Origin: Paraconexibacter algicola
GTDB lineage: Bacteria > Actinomycetota > Thermoleophilia > Solirubrobacterales > Solirubrobacteraceae
Assembly (NCBI RefSeq): GCF_003044185.1
Contig: NZ_PYYB01000001.1
Coordinates: 930,001 to 994,000, forward strand
Direction of reading: 5' to 3'
Length of the DNA: 64,000 nt
Positions 38,506 through 45,628 of this stretch are shown here, piece after piece. Under the pieces are notes generated by a model. It was not told where the DNA came from. It did no database searches and saw only the letters and a list, made by a program, of their open reading frames with translations. A program made the position numbers and the translations under genes. The stretch's first letter is position 1, and each line of letters opens with the position of its first letter.

Positions 38506-39108
38506 ATGAGCACGCCGACCCCGCGCGGTCAGCGCCGCGAGATGACGCGCAACGCGCTCATCGAGTCGCGCCTGACGCCCAACGCGATCTCGCTCACCGG
38601 TCTGGCCCTCCACTTCGTGGCGGCCGCCGTCCTGTGGAACGGCCACTTCGTGGCCGGCGGCATCGCGTTCATCATCGGCTCGGTCTGCGACACCCTCGAC
38701 GGGCGCTACGCGCGCATGTCGGGCAAGGGGTCGCCGTTCGGGGCGTTCCTGGACTCGACGCTCGACCGCGTCGAGGAGGCGATCATCCTCACGGTCGTCG
38801 CCCGGTACTTCGCCCAGCAGGGCGACGACGCCGCTGTCGTGGGCTGCGTCGTGGCGGTCGCCGGGTCGCTGCTGGTGAGCTACACGCGCGCCCGCGCGGA
38901 GGCGCTCGGGGTGGAGTGCAAGGTCGGCTTCGCGAACCGCGCCGTGCGCGTCGTGATCCTCTCCGTCGGCCTGCTGTTCGCCACCGGTCCGGGGGACGTC
39001 GAGCTGCTCGCTCCCGCCGTGTACGTGCTCGCGGCGATGTCGCTCGTGACGACCCTGCAGCGCATCTTCCACGTGCGCGGCCAGCTGATCGCCGCCAAGA
39101 CCTCCTGA
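38506..39108 (+). CDS. CDP-alcohol phosphatidyltransferase (PgsA/PIP-synthase type)
   Basis: 200 residues, about six helices. The full active-site signature D-x2-D-G-x2-A-R-x8-G-x3-D-x3-D is present (CDTLDGRYARMSGKG, then FGAFLDSTLDR; about residues 64-90). These enzymes transfer a phosphatidyl group from CDP-diacylglycerol to an alcohol. The start RREMTRNALIESRLTPNAIS resembles actinobacterial phosphatidylinositol-phosphate synthases more than glycerol-phosphate enzymes, but that assignment is tentative. TACCCT ends 10 bases before the ATG. A strong hairpin follows the stop, so this is probably the last gene of its transcript. Confidence 0.9.
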   Translation: MSTPTPRGQRREMTRNALIESRLTPNAISLTGLALHFVAAAVLWNGHFVAGGIAFIIGSVCDTLDGRYARMSGKGSPFGAFLDSTLDRVEEAIILTVVARYFAQQGDDAAVVGCVVAVAGSLLVSYTRARAEALGVECKVGFANRAVRVVILSVGLLFATGPGDVELLAPAVYVLAAMSLVTTLQRIFHVRGQLIAAKTS

Positions 39109-39117
39109 TCCCGCCGA

Positions 39118-39160
39118 CGCCGGACCGCAGCTCGCGGGGCCCGCGAGCTGGCGTCCGGCG
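39118..39160. terminator. Strong terminator-like hairpin
   Basis: CGCCGGAC pairs with GTCCGGCG at the base and CAGCTCGCGGG with CCCGCGAGCTG at the top, separated by a symmetric 2x2 internal loop: 19 paired positions in 43 bases, 10 bases after the stop of the phosphatidyltransferase gene. No T-run. Confidence 0.6.
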
Positions 39161-39202
39161 GACGGTGGGTCGCCGTCACTGTCCGCGCTCCCGCGCGCGC
39201 AC

Positions 39203-39208
39203 TAGCCT
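39203..39208 (+). promoter_or_regulatory. Putative -10 of histidine kinase gene
   Basis: TAGCCT ends 8 bases before the GTG at 39217. AGGG lies between, so either leaderless or very short-leader initiation is possible. Confidence 0.4.
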
Positions 39209-39216
39209 GCAGGGCG

Positions 39217-41205
39217 GTGAGCGACCGCCGGCGCATCGACATCCTGGACCGCGCAGGCCTCGCCGTCCGCGCGCCCGACGAGGACCCCGACATCGCGGTC
39301 CGCGTCATCAGCCTGCGGTTCCTCATGGTCGTCCGCATCGTCGGGCTGGCGGTCACGATCGCCGCCGGAGCGCTCGGGGACCCGCAGGCGGCCTACTGGG
39401 TCGTTGCCGCGGTCGCGCTCGCCGCGCAGCTGGCCAGCGCGCGCGTCGCGTTCTCCGCCCGCTGGGAGCGGACGTCGGAGCACCTCGTGCCGCTGCTCGG
39501 CCTGAGCCTCGTCAGCGGGCTCGTGCTGACCTCCGGGGGCGCCGCGAGCCCCGCCGCGCACGTCGCGATCGCCTTCCCCGCCATCGGCGCGTTCATCCTC
39601 GGCCGGGTCCGCGTCCTGGCCTCGTGCGCGGTCGTCTTCGTCGCGCTCGCCGTCCCGGTCCTCCCCGACGTGCTCGCCGGCGAGCCGGGCGCCGGGCGCA
39701 CGGCGGTCGGGCTGCTGTGCGGCCTCGGCTTCGCCGCGGCCGTCGCCGTCGCGATCGCCGCCGGGCGCACGATCCTCGGCGAGCGGCTCGCCGACCTCTA
39801 CCGCGAGCGCCGACTGCTCCTCGTCGACGAGCTCGCCACGGCGGCGACCGAGCGCCGCCGCATCTCTGCGGAGCTCGGCGCCGGACCGCTCCAGCTGCTG
39901 CTCGCCGCCAAGCAGGACCTCGAGGAGCTCGCCGAGCCCGGCGGCGACGAGGCCGCGGCCCGCACCCGGAGCGCCGCCACCCTCCACGACGCGGCCCGGC
40001 TGCTGCGCGCGACGATCGTCGCCCTGCGCGAGCCACGCGCAGGCGCCGACCCGCCGGAGGACGCCGCGCCGATGTCCGACCCGCAGATCGCCGGCCGGCT
40101 GCTCGCGATCGTCCAGCTCGTCGCCGTCCCGACCTTCGGCGCCGCGACCATCGTGGGCGCCGCCGACGGCGGCGAGCTCGGTCCGGCGATCGCGCTCGTC
40201 GGCCTCGTCGCGGTGGTCCAGCTCACCGTCCTCGCCGTCGCGTTCGGTCCGCACTGGGACCGACTCCCGCAGACTGCGGTCGCGGTCGCCTGCACGCTCG
40301 CCGTCGCGACGGCGACCGCCCTGAGCGGTGGGGCGCAGTCCCCCGTGCTGATCCCCGCGGCCGTCCTGCCGATGAGCTTCCTGCTGCTCGGACCGGGCAC
40401 GGTGCAGGCACCGGTCGCCGGCGCGCTCGTCGTCGGCCTGGCGGCCACGATCCTCCCCGACGTCGCGCAGGGCGAGCCGGGAGCCGGCGTCGCGATGGCC
40501 GTGACCGCCATGGCCCTCGTCTGGACCGGCCTCGCGGCCTTCGTCGGCACGCTGGGCCGCCAGCGCCTCGAGCAGCGCACCGCGCGCCTGGAGACGGCCC
40601 GCCGCACCCTGCTGCGCGACTCCGTCGCCGTCCAGGAGCGCGAGCGCGGCGCCGTCGCGCGGGCGCTGCACGACGACGTGCTGCAGCTCGTGCTCGCAGC
40701 GGCGCAGGAGACCGCCGAGCCGGACCCGGACGCCCCGGCGCGGGCCCTCGCCCACACCACCGCGGCCGTCGCCGCGCTGCGCGAGGGCGCCGACGCGCTG
40801 CACCCCTCCGCACTCGAGCACGGCGGCCTGGCCCCGGCGCTGCGGGACATCGCGGCGCGGGCCGCGCGCCTCGGCGGCCCGACCCCGAGGGTGCGGGTGG
40901 CCGACGGGGTCGCCGCCCGCCATCACGAGCTCGTCGTCGGCGTCGCCCGCGAGCTGCTGACGAACGTCGCGAAGCACGCCTCGGCCACCGGCGCGACCGT
41001 CGAGGTCACCCCGGACGGCCCCGCGGTCGCCCTCGTCGTCACCGACGACGGCTGCGGCATGCCGCCCGCCCGGCCGCAGCGCGCCCTCGAGTCCGGACAC
41101 GTCGGCCTGGCGTCCTGCCGCGAGCAGGTCGAGGCGGCCGGCGGGACGGTCGAGCTGCGCTCGGCGCCCGGCGAGGGCACGACCGTCCGGGTGTGGCTCC
41201 CGTAG
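39217..41205 (+). CDS. Sensor histidine kinase with internally duplicated module
   Basis: 662 residues. The second half is a NarL-type kinase: membrane sensor (about 295-455), dimerisation helix ERERGAVARALHDDVLQLVL with phospho-acceptor H485, and an ATPase domain with ELLTNVAKHAS (N box), TDDGCGM and GEGTTVRVWLP. The first half repeats the same plan: five or six helices (about 30-190) and a dimerisation-like helix ERRRISAELGAGPLQLLL, but glycine (G221) stands where histidine should be and no ATPase domain follows. Both halves share GEPGAG before a helix (about residues 155 and 424), which supports duplication. No response regulator is adjacent; the partner must lie elsewhere. Confidence 0.88.
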   Translation: MSDRRRIDILDRAGLAVRAPDEDPDIAVRVISLRFLMVVRIVGLAVTIAAGALGDPQAAYWVVAAVALAAQLASARVAFSARWERTSEHLVPLLGLSLVSGLVLTSGGAASPAAHVAIAFPAIGAFILGRVRVLASCAVVFVALAVPVLPDVLAGEPGAGRTAVGLLCGLGFAAAVAVAIAAGRTILGERLADLYRERRLLLVDELATAATERRRISAELGAGPLQLLLAAKQDLEELAEPGGDEAAARTRSAATLHDAARLLRATIVALREPRAGADPPEDAAPMSDPQIAGRLLAIVQLVAVPTFGAATIVGAADGGELGPAIALVGLVAVVQLTVLAVAFGPHWDRLPQTAVAVACTLAVATATALSGGAQSPVLIPAAVLPMSFLLLGPGTVQAPVAGALVVGLAATILPDVAQGEPGAGVAMAVTAMALVWTGLAAFVGTLGRQRLEQRTARLETARRTLLRDSVAVQERERGAVARALHDDVLQLVLAAAQETAEPDPDAPARALAHTTAAVAALREGADALHPSALEHGGLAPALRDIAARAARLGGPTPRVRVADGVAARHHELVVGVARELLTNVAKHASATGATVEVTPDGPAVALVVTDDGCGMPPARPQRALESGHVGLASCREQVEAAGGTVELRSAPGEGTTVRVWLP

Positions 41206-41223
41206 GCCCGGACGCGGTCGAAG

Positions 41224-41229
41224 TATCGT
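41224..41229 (+). promoter_or_regulatory. Putative -10 of leaderless GT4-PHP gene
   Basis: TATCGT ends 7 bases before the GTG at 41237, 18 bases after the kinase stop. No Shine-Dalgarno sequence is seen. Confidence 0.45.
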
Positions 41230-41236
41230 TCGGCGC

Positions 41237-43171
41237 GTGTCCGTCCCGCGCCTGACGATCGCCCACGTGACGCCGTACCCGTGGGACGGTGACGGCCCGG
41301 ACACGACGCCCGGCGCGGCCGGCGAGGTCGGCCGCGCGGTCGCCCGGACCACCGCCCTGCTCGCGCGGCGCGGGCACCGCGTGCTCGTCGTCGCGCCGTC
41401 CACGTCGGCAGCCGCCGTGCGGACCACCCGCCGGGCGATCCGCGCCGGCGAGCTGTTCGCGCAGGACGGCACCGTCGCCGTCGCGGCGGTCGGCGAGGTC
41501 CTCACCGCGCCCGGCCCGGTGCGGCGCAGCCCCGGCCTGCCGGTCGACGTGGCCCGCACCGTCGAGGAGCTGCTCGGCTCCGTGTCGCTGGACATCTGCC
41601 ATGTGCACGAGCCGTTCGCCCCGTCGGTGCCGAGCGTCGCGCTGCGCCACTCGCGCGCGCTGAACGTCGGCACGTTCCACGCGCCGACCGAGCGGCACGT
41701 CGCCACGCAGGTGACGAAGAAGCTCGTCGAGCGGGTCTTCGGTCGCCTCGACGCGCGCCTGGCGAGCTTCCAGGCCACCGCCGAGCTGATGGGCCGCCAC
41801 TTCCCCGGCCGCTACGAGGTCGTGCACCCCGGGGCGGACCCGGCGCCCGCCGGCGCCACGCCGCGCGCGACGTACGCGGGCGCCCCGGTGCGGCTGCTGT
41901 TCGTCGACGAGGAGGAGCGCGGGGCCCTGCGGCTGTTCCTGCGCGCCCTGCGGCGGCTGGACACCGGGGAGCTCGCCGCCCCGTGGGAGGCCGTCGTCGT
42001 CAGCGCCCGCGGCCCGTCCTCCTCCACCCCGCTGCGGCACGAGCTGCGCGAGCGCGTCCGCTTCGTCGGGGGCGCCGAGGCCGACGCCGAGCTCGCCGCC
42101 GCGCACGTGCTCGTGTGCGCCAGCGACGGCGGCGCGCCGGCCCCCGGACTGCTGCTGCGCGGCCTCGCCGCGGGAGCGGTGCCGGTCGCGTCGCGCCTGC
42201 CCGCCTACGAGGAGCTCACCGAGGACGGCGCGGGCCTGCTGTTCGAGCCGCGCGACGTCGACACGCTCGCGGCGCAGCTGCAGCGGCTCGTGTCCGACGC
42301 CGCGCTGCTCGCCCGCGTCCGCGGCGCCGGGCAGGAGCTGCGCGACCGCAGCGGCTGGGAGCGGGTCACCGACGACCTCGAGCGCGTCTACGGGGCGGTC
42401 GTCGCCCGCCGCCACGACACCACCGGGGACCCGGAGATCCGTCGGCGCCTGCAGTCGCGGCCGCTGATCGACGTCGACCTGCACATGCACACCGACCACT
42501 CGCACGACTGCGCGACCCCGGTGGAGGTGCTGCTCGCCACCGCCCGCGACCAGGGCCTCGGCGCGATCGCCGTCACCGACCACAACGAGATCTCCGGCGC
42601 GCTCGACGCCGCCGAGAAGTGCGCCGAGTACGGCGTGAAGGTGATCGTGGCGGAGGAGGTCAAGACCGCCAACCAGGGCGAGGTGATCGGCCTCTTCCTG
42701 ACCGAGAAGATCCCGCGCGGCCTGACGCTCGAGGAGACCGTCGCGGAGATCAAGCGCCAGGGCGGGCTCGTGTACGTGCCGCACCCGTTCGACCGCATGC
42801 ACGCCGTGCCCGACTACGAGCACCTGCTGACGATCGTCGACGACGTCGACGCGCTCGAGATCTTCAACCCGCGCGTCGCGATCGGCTCCTTCAACGAGGA
42901 GGCCGAGCGGTTCGCGGCCAAGTACCGCATCGTCGCGGCGGCGGGCTCGGACTCGCACGTCGCGCAGGGTCTCGGGACCGTCCGGATCCGGATGCGCGAC
43001 TTCGACGGGCCGCAGGAGTTCCTGGAGTCGCTGCGCGACGCCGAGATCCACACCCGGCGCGGCACGCTGCTGTACGTGCAGGCGCTGAAGTTCCTCGAGA
43101 CGAAGGCCACGCCGCCCGCGGCGCGCAAGGCCCGCCGGGCGCGCCGCGTCGAGCGCGCCCGCCGCAGCTGA
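41237..43171 (+). CDS. GT4 glycosyltransferase fused to PHP-domain phosphoesterase
   Basis: 644 residues. Residues 1-395 form a GT-B fold of family GT4: Gly-rich N-terminal loop, HVHEPFAPSVPSVAL, FHAPTE near residue 150, and RFVGG ... LVCASDGGAPAPGLLLRGLAAGAVPVAS (the E-x7-E region, here altered; about 275-320). Residues about 408-620 form a PHP domain with metal-binding motifs DLHMHTDHSHD, VTDHNEIS, PHPFDRMH and GSDSHVAQGLG, all intact. The tail is very basic (ARKARRARRVERARRS). PHP domains cleave phosphoesters. A natural reading is a glycolipid or sugar-phosphate enzyme that couples transfer and dephosphorylation, but the substrate is unknown. Confidence 0.9.
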   Translation: MSVPRLTIAHVTPYPWDGDGPDTTPGAAGEVGRAVARTTALLARRGHRVLVVAPSTSAAAVRTTRRAIRAGELFAQDGTVAVAAVGEVLTAPGPVRRSPGLPVDVARTVEELLGSVSLDICHVHEPFAPSVPSVALRHSRALNVGTFHAPTERHVATQVTKKLVERVFGRLDARLASFQATAELMGRHFPGRYEVVHPGADPAPAGATPRATYAGAPVRLLFVDEEERGALRLFLRALRRLDTGELAAPWEAVVVSARGPSSSTPLRHELRERVRFVGGAEADAELAAAHVLVCASDGGAPAPGLLLRGLAAGAVPVASRLPAYEELTEDGAGLLFEPRDVDTLAAQLQRLVSDAALLARVRGAGQELRDRSGWERVTDDLERVYGAVVARRHDTTGDPEIRRRLQSRPLIDVDLHMHTDHSHDCATPVEVLLATARDQGLGAIAVTDHNEISGALDAAEKCAEYGVKVIVAEEVKTANQGEVIGLFLTEKIPRGLTLEETVAEIKRQGGLVYVPHPFDRMHAVPDYEHLLTIVDDVDALEIFNPRVAIGSFNEEAERFAAKYRIVAAAGSDSHVAQGLGTVRIRMRDFDGPQEFLESLRDAEIHTRRGTLLYVQALKFLETKATPPAARKARRARRVERARRS

Positions 43172-43241
43172 GCCCGCGCGGGTTCGTGAGAGCTCCGTGA
43201 GGGCGGGCGTGCCGGGACGCGCGCGCGGGAAGGACCGGCCC

Positions 43242-44105
43242 ATGACCCGTCTGCGCCGTTCCCTCGCCGTCCTGCCGCTGCTCGCGACCGCCGCCGTCGC
43301 GCTCGCGGGCCCGACCAGTCCCGCGCAGGCCGCGGATCCCCCGCGCTACAAGCTCTACTACGACCTCTTCGACCGTGGCGGCGCGAAGATCCCCGGGCAC
43401 GACACCTCCTGGGTGCCGCAGGGGCTCGCGTACTGGTCCGAGCAGGACGCGCTCGTGATCTCGTACTACGACGGGAACGAGAAGCAGAAGAGCCGCATCG
43501 CGATCATCGACCGGAACACCGGCGCCAAGCGCAAGATCCTCGTGCTCCCCCGCAAGGGTCACGCGGGCGGCATCGGGTTCACCAAGCGGTACCTGTGGGT
43601 CACCCAGGACGGCATCGTCTACCGCGTCCGCAAGAGCGAGCTCGCGAAGCCCGAGATGTCGACGGTGAAGCTCGACGAGGACTGGCCCGTCTCGGCCTCG
43701 TCGTTCATGACCATCGCCGGCGACCGGATGTGGCTCGGGCAGTTCCGCGAGAACGCCAACGGCACCACCTGGGAGTACCGCTTCGCGAAGGGCGGCGTCC
43801 CGGTCCGCACGGGCCGCAACATGATCAACCCCCCGCAGGTCCAGGGCATGGTCATCACCGGCGGCAAGGTCGTCTGGAGCCGCTCCTACGGGCGCGACAA
43901 CGACAGCCGCATCGACGTCCACGCGCTCGGGTCGACGTTCGGCCGGCCGCTGCGCTCGATCCTCGCCCCGAACATGTCCGAGGGCATGGTCATCGCCCGC
44001 GGGGAGCTGCGCGTCGTCTACGAGTCGGGCTCCTCGACGTACAGCGACGCCGACTACCGCGTGCGCACCGTGCACCGCGCCCCGATCGGGCGCATCGTCG
44101 GCTGA
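43242..44105 (+). CDS. Secreted protein, propeller-like, unknown
   Basis: 287 residues. A clear signal peptide (MTRLRR, hydrophobic SLAVLPLLATAAVALAG, cleavage near AQA-AD at about residue 30). The mature protein repeats short strand patterns (GLAYWSEQDALVISYYDG, GGIGFTKRYLWVTQDGIVY, VQGMVITGGKVVWSRSYG), as in beta-propeller proteins. I do not recognise a family. The ATG is chosen because the signal peptide starts there and AAGGA lies 7 bases upstream, so this gene has a leader and Shine-Dalgarno sequence. Confidence 0.78.
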   Translation: MTRLRRSLAVLPLLATAAVALAGPTSPAQAADPPRYKLYYDLFDRGGAKIPGHDTSWVPQGLAYWSEQDALVISYYDGNEKQKSRIAIIDRNTGAKRKILVLPRKGHAGGIGFTKRYLWVTQDGIVYRVRKSELAKPEMSTVKLDEDWPVSASSFMTIAGDRMWLGQFRENANGTTWEYRFAKGGVPVRTGRNMINPPQVQGMVITGGKVVWSRSYGRDNDSRIDVHALGSTFGRPLRSILAPNMSEGMVIARGELRVVYESGSSTYSDADYRVRTVHRAPIGRIVG

Positions 44106-44133
44106 CCCCGGCGGGCCCGCCTCCGCGCGGCGC

Positions 44134-44139
44134 TACCAT
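44134..44139 (+). promoter_or_regulatory. Putative -10 before UDG-like gene
   Basis: TACCAT ends exactly 6 bases before an ATG at 44146, which opens a 9-residue frame ending at the start of the UDG-like gene. Confidence 0.45.
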
Positions 44140-44145
44140 CGGTCG

Positions 44146-44175
44146 ATGGCCGGTCGAGCGCCGCGCAAGTCGTGA
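44146..44175 (+). CDS. Possible leaderless 9-residue leader frame
   Basis: ATG followed by MAGRAPRKS and TGA, whose final A is the first base of the next ATG (TGATG at 44173-44177). The -10-like TACCAT stands 6 bases upstream. Translation of this frame would deliver ribosomes to the UDG-like start, which has no Shine-Dalgarno sequence of its own. Confidence 0.35.
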   Translation: MAGRAPRKS

Positions 44176-44828
44176 TGCAGGGCGAGGACGCAGCCCCGCC
44201 GCCGTCGAACAAGACGTCGCCGATGCCTGCGACCGACGACGAGATCCGGGAGAAGTACCTGGAGCGCGCGATCCGTGAGCTGAACACGCTCACGCGCGAG
44301 ATCCAGGACTGCTCCGACTGCCCGCGCGGGAGCCTGATGCCGGTTCTCGGCTCCGGGCACCCGCAGGCCGACGTGTTCCTGCTGAAGCTCGCGCCGACCG
44401 CGGCGGAGATCGAGGAGGGCGTGGCGTTCTACGGCCGTGTCGGCACGGCGCTGATGAAGTCGCTGGAGCGGCTGCGCATCGATCCGCTCGTCGTGTACGG
44501 GACGCTGTGCGTGAAGTGCCCGGTCAGCGACACCGCCCTCGCCGACCCGGGGTGCATGGCCCGCGTGGTGCAGGAGCTCGCGATCGTGCAGCCGAAGATC
44601 GTGGTCGTGATGGGCGAGGAGGCGCTCGCCGTGCTGAACGACCTCGACGTGCCGCTCGCGCGGCCGGTAATCGCCGAGCCGGGCCGGGTGCAGGAGCTGA
44701 CGCCGTCGATCGACGCGCTCTACACGCCCGACATCGACCACGCGCTCGACGAGGAGGGCGCCAAGCGCGCGTTCTGGTCGGCGTTCCGGGTCCTCGGCGA
44801 TTGGTACGCCGACCTCCCGCCGTACTGA
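44175..44828 (+). CDS. Uracil-DNA glycosylase-like Fe-S protein with altered catalytic motifs
   Basis: 217 residues. The fold and cluster ligands match family 4 uracil-DNA glycosylases: C46-x2-C49 at the N-terminus and C112 with C127 (14 residues between), plus QPKIVVVMGEEALAVL near residue 140. However, the catalytic GEAPG motif is replaced by LKLAPTAAE, and the C-terminal HPS motif is not found (the region reads LTPSIDALYTPD). Repair of uracil by the normal mechanism is therefore doubtful; another base, or a non-catalytic role, is possible. GTG at 44172 or ATG at 44223 are alternative starts. Followed after 4 bases by a membrane protein gene. Confidence 0.75.
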   Translation: MQGEDAAPPPSNKTSPMPATDDEIREKYLERAIRELNTLTREIQDCSDCPRGSLMPVLGSGHPQADVFLLKLAPTAAEIEEGVAFYGRVGTALMKSLERLRIDPLVVYGTLCVKCPVSDTALADPGCMARVVQELAIVQPKIVVVMGEEALAVLNDLDVPLARPVIAEPGRVQELTPSIDALYTPDIDHALDEEGAKRAFWSAFRVLGDWYADLPPY

Positions 44829-44832
44829 GTCG

Positions 44833-45384
44833 ATGGTCGACGCGGGCGCGCTGCTCGTCGCGTTGGCGACCGGCGCGGGGGTCGTCGCGGCGACCCCGCT
44901 GGGGGATGTCCGCTGGAGCGTCGTGCTCGTGCTCGTCGCGACGGGCCTGCTCGCGGGCGCCGGGCTCGCCTCCGGGCAGGACGCGACGGCCACCGTGGTG
45001 CTCGTGCCCGCCGCGGTCGCGTTCGCGTGCGCGGGGATGCTGTTCGCGCGCGTCTTCCACGAGCCCGCGTTCGTGCTCGCGATCCCGCTGCTCGTCGCCG
45101 CGCTGGAGCTGGTCGGGGGCGACGTGCGGACCGATGCGACCGACACCGTCGACCGCGTTCTCGCCTCGTCGGTGTTCTTCCTCGCGGTCTTCGCGACCTG
45201 GGCGCGCCGCGACGGGCGCCTGCGTCGCGGGCCGACGCTCGTGGCGCTCGCCCTCGCCCCGGCTCTGGCGGGTCTCGTGGGGGACCTCGTCGACGGGTTC
45301 GGCACGGCGCCGATCGCGTTCGTGGCCGCCGCCCTGCTGGTGCCCAACGCCGACCGGCTCGTGCGCGAGCCGGCCGGCGCTTGA
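44833..45384 (+). CDS. Small membrane protein, unknown
   Basis: 183 residues with about six hydrophobic segments (for example VVLVLVATGLLAGAGLA, VVLVPAAVAFACAGMLFA, AFVLAIPLLVAALELVGG) and short charged loops such as WARRDGRLRRG (about residues 122-132). No family recognised. It starts 4 bases after the UDG-like gene stop, so it is probably in the same transcript. Link between the two is unknown. Confidence 0.7.
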   Translation: MVDAGALLVALATGAGVVAATPLGDVRWSVVLVLVATGLLAGAGLASGQDATATVVLVPAAVAFACAGMLFARVFHEPAFVLAIPLLVAALELVGGDVRTDATDTVDRVLASSVFFLAVFATWARRDGRLRRGPTLVALALAPALAGLVGDLVDGFGTAPIAFVAAALLVPNADRLVREPAGA

Positions 45385-45432
45385 CCCTGGGCGCACACAC
45401 CGCGAACCGAGAGAGCGGCGGTGCGGAGCCCA

Positions 45433-45471
45433 GGCGGGGGACGGCTCCGCTGCGTGGCACCGTCCCCCGCC
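45433..45471. other. Perfect 12-bp hairpin in intergenic region
   Basis: GGCGGGGGACGG (45433-45444) and CCGTCCCCCGCC (45460-45471) pair perfectly around a 15-base loop, 48 bases after a gene stop and 157 bases before the converging ABC permease stop. It may be a terminator for the plus-strand genes; no T-run. Confidence 0.6.
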
Positions 45472-45563
45472 CGAGATCCGCGCCGCCGATGAGGAGCGGA
45501 ACCGTCGCGCTGACTCGACCAGCTCCTCGGCGGTGATCGGGGGAGCTGCATCCTCCCGCGTCC

Positions 45564-45614
45564 GGCAGGCGTCTCCATCCGGGGAAACCCCGGATGCGCG
45601 CTCCGCAACCTGCC
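45564..45614. other. Compound hairpin in intergenic region
   Basis: Outer arms GGCAGG (45564-45569) and CCTGCC (45609-45614) enclose a perfect inner stem CATCCGGGG-AAA-CCCCGGATG (45576-45596). It lies 15 bases downstream of the minus-strand ABC permease stop and may end that transcript, or be part of a structured RNA with the hairpin at 45433-45471. Confidence 0.55.
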
Positions 45615-45628
45615 GCAGACCTGGGCGC

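Noticed and set aside
45385-45628. tRNA, SRP RNA, RNase P RNA or tmRNA gene
   Set aside because: No T-loop GTTCGA, no SRP GGAA-loop motif and no other conserved block is present; only hairpins were found.
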